A DNA stretch of 64,000 nucleotides from Rhynochetos jubatus (taxonomy: Eukaryota > Chordata > Aves > Eurypygiformes > Rhynochetidae), in assembly GCA_027574665.1 (NCBI GenBank), contig CM050654.1, forward strand, positions 34,305,722 to 34,369,721. Reading direction: 5' to 3'. This document shows, piece by piece, positions 40,341 through 51,480 of this stretch. The first letter of the stretch is position 1. Every line of letters begins with the position of its first letter. The notes under the pieces were generated by a model, which searched no databases, had not been told where the DNA came from, and was given only the letters and a program-made list of their open reading frames with translations. The translations under genes and the position numbers were made by a program.

Positions 40341-41944
40341 ATCCTATATGGTATTTATCCTCTCTGCTTAGGGAAAAGTGGAACAGAAAGGACCTCTTGA
40401 TCCCTGCATGCCAAGACTAGTTTCCTCCAGAAGCATATTCTCTAGACAATCTTACCTTTTAAATAACCCCGAGTTGTTTGGATTAAAGTCCACTTATTCA
40501 GTAAATGGATGTAAGATAAGGGATGGGAATAAAAAAGCCAGATCAATGGTTCCTCTTACATTAAACTTTGAGATTCTGTATTGCTTGCTGAAGCGTCATA
40601 CGTTCTACCACCCTCTTGAAGGCTTATTTAGCAAAGTCAAACCTCAGGGAATAATCAATGGCGTGGCTTCTGGTTGCTGGGATGAAATGAAGCTCTATTA
40701 TCCTAAGATGAAAGCTGTATTCAAGAAATCCAGGCCTCCTTTACGAAGGATAATCGTTTTGCACATATAAACCACGGGTATGCATGTTTGAAGCGAGCTC
40801 TTCTTTCCATTATTTCCACAGCCTTCCCAAATGGGGATTTGCATTTGCAAATCAGGTAACAAGGGAACTAACTGGAAAAATTACACTAGGCAAACCAGTA
40901 ACTGAATCAGTACGTCACACATACGCATTAGTGTTTAGCAGCCTAAACCCACAAATCCAGCCTAAGCAGTGATTATCACTTGGTGTTGGAAAGAACTCTT
41001 TTTTTTTTTTTAAAGATTTCCTGTAAGTTCCATCTGAAAACTTGCTTAGATTCCTGTGAATTATAACACAGCACCTCTAAAGCATTGTAGACATTTTGGG
41101 TGAAGCAGTTTCTGCTTTCAGGATTTTGCATCCTGAAATACCAACAGCAGATGGTAGAAAGCACAGAATCCAACTCTGAGCTATCACATCCACGCTATTG
41201 ACTGCAAGTAACAGGATTTGTGTCACTTCATCAATCAGCATAACGCGTGGTTAGCCTTTTTCCTTACCCAGTAATGACAGGCTATCTTCTTGAAACTCAT
41301 ACCATAAACAGACCTGCAGGTAGAAGCTGAGCAATTGGACCCCGTAAGCCAGCCCAGAAGGCACCGTTTCTGAGTGGAGGACAGCATGTGTAGAACAAAC
41401 TGGACTGTGAATGTGACTTTCCCCTTTTCTGGCTGTAGCACTAATTCACATCCATGCAGAACACTAAATGAAACTTTGAAAAGAGGGAATCCAAAGAAAA
41501 TCCACAGAGCTGTTACTAGTTTTCATAGCAGCGAGACTGTGTGACAAAAAGTGACAGGTGCCCCTTGTTCTTAAAAACAAAGACTCACCATCTTACATTC
41601 TTTTTACTACACCTTTTACCGAGCTGCATGTACACATCCCTGTCGTACATAAGACCTCACTCACTTGTGAGTACCTGTGGTTCTGTGAGTGCACACCTCA
41701 GCCATTGAAACAGCAGGTCAATTCCAGATCAGCATGCAAACTGGAACATCTTCAAGGATCTCTGCTCCAAGCCATCACAGACAGAACAAATCCTTCCACT
41801 GCCTTTCCGAGGACATCTCTCCAAAGCAGCAGGACACTGAGCCCCATTGGGGTTCCCGGCACAGTTGAAAATCAATGTGACCCCACAGATATTCTGGCTA
41901 TTTTGCTTTCCCGGATCGACCCATGTAATGAGAAGAAAGGTAGC

Positions 41945-42065
41945 TTACCCTGAGCCCCTGTGGCTCTGGTGAATCAACACAGCTGATCCACTGAAGTTAA
42001 GCAGGCTTCAGGACAAGATTATGGTACCCAGTACGAAGTGGCCATAATTCCCAGGGAATTTGGCT
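41945..42065 (+). mobile_element. Possible 5S-rRNA-derived SINE trace
   Basis: CTGATCCACTGAAGTTAAGCAGG resembles the 5S rRNA internal promoter core (CTGATCTCGGAAGCTAAGCAGG), and a weak ACCCTGA match lies upstream in the right order. 5S-derived SINEs such as AmnSINE1 are known in amniotes. The rest of the segment diverges, so it is not a 5S gene and may be chance. Confidence 0.3.
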
Positions 42066-45000
42066 CAGGGCATCAATTGCTGTGGGGAGACTGTAAATGA
42101 ATACAGCAGGAGGCTACAAGTTTTGAATGCCCATCAAATGAGGGAGCAGTAGTGCGTCTCGTTAGTTTTCATCAGGATAAAGAGCTCAAAATATTACACA
42201 AGTATGTTTCTAGAAAATAAATTTTCGGCAGGAAACAGAGCTGTCAATAGCAGGAGAAAAAAAATGTGTTCATCAAGAGATGCTTCCTAAAGAGACAGCA
42301 GGGATGTCACTGAGAGATGCTTAAGGATGAATGGATCTTGAAAACCAAACTTCATTTTTTATACCGCTGCTTACTGGTGTCAGAGGCTTCTGATCCCTTG
42401 AAGAGACAGTGTTGCGATCTCTTATTCGGGCAGAATTTTCCATATAAATACCAAGGAAAGGGATTTTCTTTAGTTTGGAGATGAAACAGCAGTTTATCTC
42501 AGTGAATCCAGGGAACATTTTTCCTACTCATTCTGAAGAAGTGTCCTCAGAAATACCAGCTACAGCCTTCGTCTGCACAGAACACGAAGGGTACTTCATG
42601 TAATCTAGACCAAACAGATTAACGCTCTGATAAATTCTCTGCCAGATCAGGAGCAACCTTTCTAAACCAACTCAAGACCAGATTTAATGTTCATTTTTAA
42701 AGTTTGAAGCTTGACGCGCAACAGCCACACTTTCTGTGCACTACAGAGAGACACATCATCCTCCTATGTGATTCAGCATTGGAGATACCAACTAGAAGTC
42801 ATTTCTGTCCGTGTGTAATGAGAAGAGTGCAGAAACACGTTTTCCCACTGCTTTTAGGCTTTCCCACTCCTGATAATTCTTCCTGGTTGCCTCCCACCAA
42901 ACCAAAGGGGCTAGGGAGGACAAAGATGGAAAATCAAAGTAGTTACACAGAAGATACACTGCGAGGTAGCCACGTCCTACCTACCCCCATCAGGATGGCA
43001 AGGGGAGACCCTGACGGTCCCTGATTCCTCACTAGTAAACAGGAAGGGGGAAATGTGGACAACAGCAGGAAGGAGGGAAGTTAAGCAGTTATTAGCCTAT
43101 AGTAAAATTTCAAAACTCTGGAGAAACAAAGAAGAATGACACATGCAACAACCACAACAGACATGGGATGAGACACCTCAGCCACTGAAGGAAAAGGATG
43201 CTTTGCCTGGTAAGTTTTCTCTGGGCCACTTAATTATGACGACAGATGTTACTTTTCCTCTTCTTCTGCTAAACATTTATATTCCACAGAGCCCTCACCA
43301 CTGTCATCAGTGAGGATGCCCATCAATCAGGGGAAAGCCATGTCAGAGTGTTTAGCTTCCATCCCATACTCCAGTCTCACCAGGTACCCAGGAGGAGATA
43401 CTCAGCTGGGAGCAGCAAGGCAGTGATAAGTTTCTCCTGCTTTTTATTCCCACCTTCTGACAAAACGGTGTGCAATCAACAGTGGTAATGCACTGCACTT
43501 CTGCTGAACACAAATGCTCTAAAAGTCAATACAAATAATTATTTAACCATACATATAACGTAGACAGTTTATTTTACTTAATCCTTTTGCCCTTGTCCCC
43601 ACAAAAACTCTGTTGGTACAGCATAAATGTCCTATATGCCAATACATTAGAGTTAAGTATTTAAGGTAAATAAATCACCGCTTTTTCACAGCACTGTGTG
43701 CTTATTCCTCTGCTTCACATATGGGGAAACAGAAGTCCTAGTAGTTAGGAGTTCTTATTGTGTTATAATGTAAAATGTGAAACATAGATCTGTGATACAT
43801 TTGGGAATTTATGATGTAAGCTCTGCTCTTGTAAGCTATCTTTGCAATTTCACCGCATACAGCAGCTCGGTCTGTCAGGCTGGAAGAGCCGTGCTTCACT
43901 ATGGCCAGAAATGGATTAGGGAGAGTGCTAAGACAAGTCAGACAAAATTGGCTCAAACCCTAGTAAGCCTTATCATTCCTCTTTGAGAGGTTATTTACAA
44001 ATGGGTAAGCAGCACTTGGATTCCCATGCTTTATATTTTCATTCTGGCAGAAGGAGCGTGCACACAGCACCCAGCTAAAGAGATCTCCCCAGTTCCAGGA
44101 CAGAGTAAGCCATGTAGGAAGTTACTGCCTCACACCAAGTATCTGCAGTGGAACAACACTGTGTTCATCAATGCCCAAAATACCCATCAGAGCCTACATG
44201 GGCTTCACTTGAGTACAGCTCACAACCCTGAACCTCGAGTCTCCTCTAGAAAAGTACCTTAGCAAGTATCAGAGGTGATTTTCTCCTCTCAGAGGAAATA
44301 AAAGGACTCTGTAGCATTTGCTCAGTATTTTGTAATAAGACCAACACAGTTCCTTCTGTGTTGTCACTGTACAATCTGCACCACAGAAGGGTAGAGACAT
44401 TAGGGGGAGAGAGCAGGACAGTTCTGATCCAAACACACTGAAGGCAACTGGAAGGTACCTGTGACTGCAGCCCACTGAGAACCGCTGGCACTGTTGCAAG
44501 ACTTCTTATGAAGCCACACACTTTCAGCATAGCAGGATTTATGCCAAAACACCACCACAGAGCTCTTGGCTGCAGAGCTGGTGGTGGGGTGCAGAAGGTT
44601 GACCATCCCAGCAGAAAGCACGAGCACGACTCTGAGTAACAGAGAGGGAGAGGCCGATTTCTATACTTCTCCCATTAGCTGCTCTAAATTTAAGTGTCAT
44701 GCTGAATGAGAGACTCAGAAAGGAAACCTAGCTGTTATTAACGCACAGAAATCCAACTGCAAAGATGTCAAGACAATCGGTTAGGCAGGATAATCTTTTA
44801 CTTGAACATGTTTTAAGCGCAATTATATTGGAAAAAAAAGATACCCTTATTGTTTTGTGCATTTTTCTTAACTAATTGCTATCCAAGCAAATTCAGTTGC
44901 CAGGTTATCTCTTTCCTGAATTATCCATCAAAAAGCCTTTGTGCTATATATATTTCTTGCATTGTAACAGGCTGAGGAGCTCATGTCAGAGCCCTAGCTG

Positions 45001-47292
45001 GTTTTGAAGGACAAAAGGAACGTATGTATGGGGGGAGGGAGGAGGAACAGAACATGCCAATTCTCTGGATATTTTTCTTTGGGCTCTGTACTTTGTCACT
45101 AAAGCAGGGGTTTTACTGTTTATGATCTCCAGCAGAATTTTAGTTTCATGTTGTTGGCATTCTGAGATGTGCAATAAAGTGTTATTGCATTCACCTGGAG
45201 AGAGTCAGAAGTTTGTTTCAGCCTTGTTCTTTTGAAAAACTTCGTGAAAATGCTTTTGCCCATAAAGACAACAGTTCAGCTTCTGCCTGTCTGAGAAGTA
45301 GGATGTATGTTAAGAAAAAACATGAATACCAAATAACAAAATAATTCAAATACAGAAAGAATTCTGAGAAGGGGGAGTGTCAGGGAGGTGAGCAGGATAA
45401 ACAACTCCTCTAAGTATTTTTTCAGCTCTTTAGCAAGAGATGATCTTGTTCCAGAGCTGCAGAACAAAACCGCCTGTGACAACAAAGCAGAAGACAAAGC
45501 GGGAGTATCATGCATCTTTTCGCAGAGGAACCCAAGGAGGAACCAGGGTGGTTTGGATAAACAGGACATTTATGACAAGTGCAGGAAACTGGGGTCTTGG
45601 GTCCCTACCACAAGGCTGTTTCCCAGGGGCTGAGGTGGTGTTTTCACCTTGGTGCAGACAAGACTATCGGAGGACGTGCCCGAGTACAACCAGTGACTTT
45701 AAGGGGGCCAAGGGCAGGACGTAAGCTCTGAACAAGCCCTGTGGTATCAATCCTATTACAGACATAAGATGAATAACACAAAATTTTAAGAGAAGGTTCC
45801 TTGGCTTGCAGACTTCCTCCTCACCTACTTCAGGTCCCTTAACCCAGGCCCTGGCTTTCAATCAAGAAATTAAAATGCTTTGGGCACCCACGCTGCAGTT
45901 TCAAATCCCTACAGTACTGAACACCACCTTGGACTTCAGCTGACCTGCTGCTTTTCTTGCAGCCTTTCCACAGCTGGTCATTTGAAAGCTGGGCAATGGA
46001 AGCCAAAAACAGCTGGCATAGCTGGCTTATTCGTGTATTAGGTTTGGCCACCTGGCTTTTTCATCCAGGTTTGAACACAGGATTTGAAATTCTTTTTTCT
46101 GATAGCATTACACTGTAGCCCACCCAAAATTAGTACATCACTTACTTTCAGTCCTCAAACCCATTTTTAGTAGCAGCATTTCAGCTCTACTCAGCGCAAG
46201 CACAGAATTTATCCTTTTCAGGCACAAATATCACGGCTGGAAGGCTAAAAGAAACACCTTCTACAATTGTGTACAAACACGTCTCATGCCCCGAATGAGG
46301 CAGAAGTGCTGATGTGGTCAGAGTTACCCTCCAGAAGCTTCACTTGCCAGATTGTTGCTCTTTTTCACAACAGATGTATTACTTGAAAAGTATCTTTCCA
46401 TTTTCACTACCTCTGCCTTACCATCCTGCCCCTGCTACCTGAGCATGTTATGTCTTGTACACCACATCGCAGGGATATATTATGCCCAGAATTATCCGGC
46501 ACACCCAGATACAGAGAAAGCACATGCAGACACAGCAGGTACTGTGACACGGGAGCTTCTCCATATTTTTATCTAAAGCCATCACATCACAGTAGCAGCA
46601 GCAGATCTCCATATCTCTGGCTTCTTAGCAATCAACTTTGCTACGAGATCATCCAACCTTTTGTACTGCAAACTGGTAGTTCTTCTAAATACACTATTGT
46701 TATCAGGTATAACGTTTCTACCCACACATAAACCCCTTAGGTTTGGATTTAGGTTCTTCATTGATCTGGGTCCAGCACAGATTTCCCACAGAGCAGCAAC
46801 TGTATAAAACCTAATTCCCTTTTATTTTTTTACCTTAGCCACATTAATCTATTCTGTATCCGTGGTACCTGCATCACTCGTAGACACATTTCTGCATTAC
46901 CAAGTGGAGTTTATAATTCTATGCATCTCTTTAAAGGCTCATACGTGCCAGTTCATATATTACATTATAGAGCTAGAGATACTTAAGGGAGGCATTGATA
47001 ATCTGAATAATCAATTTACTTGGACATCTGAGTTTCCCCCCTCCTCAAGGTGGATGTGTTCTTTTACTTATGTGACATCATTGTAATTGCTTAAACCTCT
47101 TTTGTTGGGATATTTTTTTCCACCTTAATTATCTTGTCATTTACTATTAGGGATGTTAATATGGTCATTAAATATTACAAATGGCTTTCAGTTTTTGCTC
47201 TGTGCCTGGTTCACCTTCCTTCAGTTCAGAAACATCCAGCAGTATGCATATTTTTATACTTTGACATGTCTTAAACGATTCTCAATACCAAG

Positions 47293-47366
47293 TTTATTAC
47301 AGCATTAAATTGATGAACTTGCTCTAGTAATCAATGTATAAATAATCAATTTAATGCTATAATAAA
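47293..47366 (-). other. 22-bp inverted repeat (hairpin)
   Basis: Arms are TTTATTACAGCATTAAATTG plus AT at 47,293-47,314 and ATCAATTTAATGCTATAATA plus AA at 47,345-47,366, around a 30-nt loop. There is one mismatch in 22. In a minus-strand transcript this mismatch would be a G-U pair, so the stem would be continuous. It could be a small MITE-like remnant or a structured RNA. Nothing shows that it is transcribed. Confidence 0.6.
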
Positions 47367-47782
47367 GAAAACATAAACCAGCCAACTCTCCACTGGGTGT
47401 GCTGAGCTGCAGTGACATTTGGTGGTCATGCACAGCAACATTTGTCCAAGCTTCATTTAGCGAAGGTGGCAGGTTAATTGGGACAAAACACAAATGCAGT
47501 ACAGCATCCATAATAAGCAGCCTGTACCAGTGATATAAAGAAGAGAAAAATAACCGAAAACCTGCTTCCAGTCCTTCCAGGCATCTCCTCTCAAACTAAT
47601 ATTCAGAACAAACAGATAGCTTGAATTAGTACCAAAGTTTTTATACATTTAGTATATTTTCATATAAGATATCTCAGCAGGAATCAGGTTGGTTTTCTTT
47701 CTCTACAAACAAAACACTGGTAGCTCCAGACTCGTACTGCCATAGCTGGATGAAGTGCAGGGTAATGATGCAGCTTGCATCT

Positions 47783-47802
47783 AGATACAACTAGTTGTAT
47801 CT
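47783..47802. repeat. Perfect 20-bp palindrome
   Basis: AGATACAACTAGTTGTATCT equals its own reverse complement. A palindrome this long is expected far less than once by chance in 64 kb. Function is unknown. Confidence 0.9.
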
Positions 47803-50800
47803 GGAACCAGTATGGGAGGGGTAACACACCACAGTGTGAGATATTGTAAGTGTGTGTTACACGGTGCTCCTTGGTTTTCAGTTAACATATACTCATATAT
47901 TTTCCCCCCACCCTGTGGTCTGCCACCAAACAAAATCAAAACCTGGAGTTGAAGAACTGAAGGCTTCTGTTGCAACATCCATATTTACCTGTAAAAACTA
48001 CAGGCGACAGATAGGACTGTAGAAAAGTGATCTTAAATTGTTCAAATTGATCGCTGGCCATATTTCATAATGCAGTTTGCATATCAGTATTTCTGAGATA
48101 TGCTTTTACCTTCCCTGGGTGCTGTACTCACACTATGACAGAGGAACCAAGACTGATCTGCTGAAAAATGCTAATTGACAGTCAAAGTTAGCTTTGCAGA
48201 TGGATTAAAGTATAAAATATATTGTTTTGTCAAAAAGTAGGTCCATTATCACTCAATTTATTTTTACATCCTCAGGTAGACTGCATTATTTTTTTTCATC
48301 AAAACCATAATCCTAAATTGAGTTACCAGAAGAGGCTGGGTTTGCATTCTATTTTCCATCTTTCATGGACTGAAGGGGCTAGATATGGCAGATTCCCTTA
48401 ATCCATCACCTCAGCAGAGGCAGAGCACACAAGGAGCGGTTCATCCTCTCCAGTACCAAGCAGCTGACAAAGGTCCTTACCGGCAGGATCTGAGGAGTCT
48501 ACTTTGTACCACTTCAGCTGGAAAGACCTCCTCATGCATGGCACATACAGCAACCTGTTCTCCAGTCAACTGCCTGTCTCACAGCGGGTTTGCAATATTA
48601 CAATCCTCCCCAAATAAATTTACAATCCACGTTATCTGAAGGCACTAAACGAGCGAGAGCTACAGAACTTGTATCAAATCCCAGAGTGGGTAAGTAGAAC
48701 ACGTGCAGGAGTATTTGCCACCCTGTGCACAAACATGCTGGACATCGTTACCCCATAGGGCTACTGCAGATTTACATTAATTATTCATATGCTCCCCAGC
48801 AGCACGCTCAGCCCCATTCAAAGTGAGATGCAGCAACACCTGCAAAGCCCCCCCCGAAGGTTGACAAATTCAATTAAGGAAAAAAGCAATGAGCTGTGGC
48901 AGGGAAGATTAGTGTTATAGAGGCAGGAAGGCGTTACAGGGACTAATCTGCAGGCATAGCTCAAGTGTCCCTGCCTACAGAAGTAGAGAGAGCAAGAGAT
49001 TCATCCTGTGTGTCCCAAAGACATTTCTCAAACTCATGGCAGGCACGCACGTGGCACAAGCCCCAGGTGTCACGCAACCTGGGCCTTTGCTGAGCCTTTG
49101 AATGTCCTCGCAGAGGCTCTGCCCCTGGAGAGGACCCAACAGCGCAGCACAGAAGGGCAGCATTGCACACAACACTCTGGAGAGCAAAAAGGTGGGTTTG
49201 GGGTGGGTGGGCAATGTGCAGAGGCTTTTAATTTTCAGCACCCAAGACACTGTGGGGTGCTGCGGGAGCCTGAGCAAGGGAAGCCACAGAGGCAGGATGG
49301 GCGAAAGCCCAACCTCCCCTTGGCTCCCTGCTCCTGGCAGCACCAGCCAACCCACTCCTGGCCCCCACCAAAATCATGCCCCTTCATCCCACAGGACATT
49401 GTCCCTGCAGACAGGATTTGCTCTAGCTCTGGTGGCATGAGGATACCACAGTCCTGACAGCTTACTAAGTGATGTGAGCAGGAGGAGGTACGTATTACTG
49501 ATACACCAGCAGTAAGCGCTCGTGTACTTACTGCAAGAGGTGTTTCCTCCCTGCACATAAACAAGACCTGGTGCACAGCAGTGGTAAGGGTTCTTTGGGA
49601 AGACGGAAAGCCTCGCTGTAACAGTACACACACAGACTTCAAGTGTGACAGGAAACCAATCCTTAACTGAAGAGTTAACATTTAGAAACGTGAAATATTT
49701 CTAAATCACGCTGTATTTGTGGGACTTGCCCACAGCAACGTTTCTAGTAAAAGCACCACATGCCATTTAAGCTGTTTTTCCAAAACACACATTTAGCTCT
49801 GACAGTTCTGCTGCCTTAAGGATCACATGTAAAAGATGCATCGCACATTTCTCTGCCTTGCCATCACCATAGTTCAAAACCTGCTTATAGAAATTATTGA
49901 ACTGCCCATTGCAGCATATCCTTGTGATCCTGGCATCAGCTTTTCTTGAGGAAAAAGAAGGGGTTTCAGCCAGCATTTAAGTGATCTGCACTCCTCAACA
50001 CAAGACCATGACACAGACCTTCCCTGACATACCCTGTCCCACCACCAGACCCAGAATGCTTTTGAATAACGGTTATACAGATGGAAAAATCTGAGAACTG
50101 ACAAATCCTCAGCATGGTCTCTCACCCTGTACCACACACAGGGGGTGGCACCCAAGGCTGTAATCATCCATGTTAGAGAGCAAAAGCCAAAATATCCATC
50201 ACCTCTGCCCATTACCCCCTTTTGGTGGGCATAATATTAACAGTTAACTGTAGAATAGTAATAACCTGGCTATATCTTCCATGAGCAATCCAGATTCACA
50301 ATTTCAGTCCTAAGCTTGAAATTTAGTTATCAAGCACCCCAATCAAAGCTTTGGTTTGTTTTTTAAAAGGGGGTAGGGGGAATCTTTCTGTTCAGGGATG
50401 GCTCAGTTCACCTGCAGTCCTCTTTCACCCCATGAAGTCCCTTACTGAGAATTCACTGTTGCTTACTCCATCCATGACAGCTTGCATTTAAGGACCGTGC
50501 TCCTCTCCGCACCAAAGCCTTTATTTGATACTTTGCCAAAGAATAGCAGGTTGGATTTGTCATTGACCAGCTTGACAGCAGATTGCTGGTCTATTCCTGT
50601 TTTAAAACAAGAATTGGGGACAGGAGGTTGGAAACAACCCACAACCCCTCCCTTTTTTTAGGAGCATTTTCATTTTAACTCCATTTTTTTTGTAATTAAA
50701 ATCTTACTTAAATCAGACTTGAAGGATTCCTAAGTTTGTTTATTTATTCCCTCCTTCAGTTTTGCCTGTTTGGAAGAAAAGGAAAATTCAAAATTTTCTT

Positions 50801-50828
50801 CCAAAAAGGAAATTTCTAAGCTTCTAAG

Positions 50829-51190
50829 CTTATAGCACCTTCCAGTACCTGAAGGGGCCAACAAGGAAGCTGGGGGGGGGGGGGGGGGGGGGGGCCACGG
50901 GGACTTTTTAGAAGGGCCTGTAGTGACAGGACAAGGGGTAATGGGTTTAAATTGAATGCAGTAAGACTTAGACATCAGGAAGAAATTCTTCCTAGAGAGG
51001 GTGGTGAGGCACTGGCACAGGTTGCCCAGAGAAGCTGTGGATGCCCCATCCCTGGAAGTGTCCATGGCCAGGCTGGATGAGGCTTGGAGCAACCTGGTCT
51101 AGTGGAGGGTGTCCCTGCCCATGGCAGGGGGGTTGGAACTCGATGGTCTTTAAGGCCCATTCCAACCCAAACCAGTCTGTGATTCTACAG
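50829..51190 (+). mobile_element. 5'-truncated avian CR1 LINE with expanded G tract
   Basis: This is about 360 bp of the CR1 3' region in plus orientation. Recognisable blocks in order are CACCTTCCAGTACCTGAAGG, a G run, AGAAATTCTTCCTAGAGAGG, GGTTGCCCAGAGAAGCTGTG, GATGCCCCATCCCTGGAAGT, GGAACTCGATGGTCTTTAAG and CCATTCCAACCCAAACC. It finishes TGTGATTCTACAG, close to the CR1 8-bp terminal repeat. Divergence from the consensus I remember is low, so it is the youngest CR1 in the window. In that consensus the G region is short and interrupted; here it has become 23 uninterrupted G. Confidence 0.93.
50872..50894 (+). repeat. Uninterrupted 23-nt poly-G tract
   Basis: There are 23 G in a row between AAGCT and CCACGG, inside the CR1 element. 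The tract is likely to be length-polymorphic and is a known kind of sequencing and assembly trouble spot. Confidence 0.97.
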
Positions 51191-51480
51191 TATGGTCATC
51201 TCATCAGATGTCGTGTTGTGCAGCTACATAGCACGGGATGTGTTTGGCACTCTGCATCACAAATTTGTTCTCTATTATAATTAATGAATATTCATTAGCA
51301 TATCAAGGCAATGAAACCTTCTCATCCTATTCTCATTACATCATATTAAGACAGAGAAGGGCCCCATCCTAATGCTAATTATGAACTGCATTTCCCTATC
51401 TTCGCTCAGGGTAAACAGCACCTCGCTCTGTTTTCCCACTGTGGTGAGGGCTCTTCACAAAGCACTGTGCCACTCGTTTC
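51190..51480. promoter_or_regulatory. Possible conserved non-coding element with homeodomain/POU-like sites
   Basis: Complex, repeat-free sequence directly follows the CR1 element. It contains the palindrome TAATGAATATTCATTA (51,282-51,297), GCTAATTATG and CATCATATTAAG, which resemble homeodomain and POU-factor sites. A 16-bp palindrome is about a chance event in 64 kb, so this is a hypothesis only. Confidence 0.25.

Larger units (their letters stand above)
40341..50828. other. Gene-free sequence
   Basis: Apart from the possible 5S-derived SINE, the hairpin and the palindrome listed separately, nothing is recognised. The part at 48.97-49.45 kb is GC-richer, with long overlapping frames on both strands (149 and 148 codons) that do not look like any family. 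Confidence 0.6.

Noticed and set aside
43715..43750. Reverse MIR-like text (ATATGGGGAAACAGAAG)
   Set aside because: The match is too short; it occurs easily by chance in this composition.
49008..49681. Overlapping 149- and 148-codon frames on opposite strands
   Set aside because: Both are rich in Pro, Gln, Ser and Cys as expected from composition, and neither resembles a known family. Openness on both strands points to base composition.
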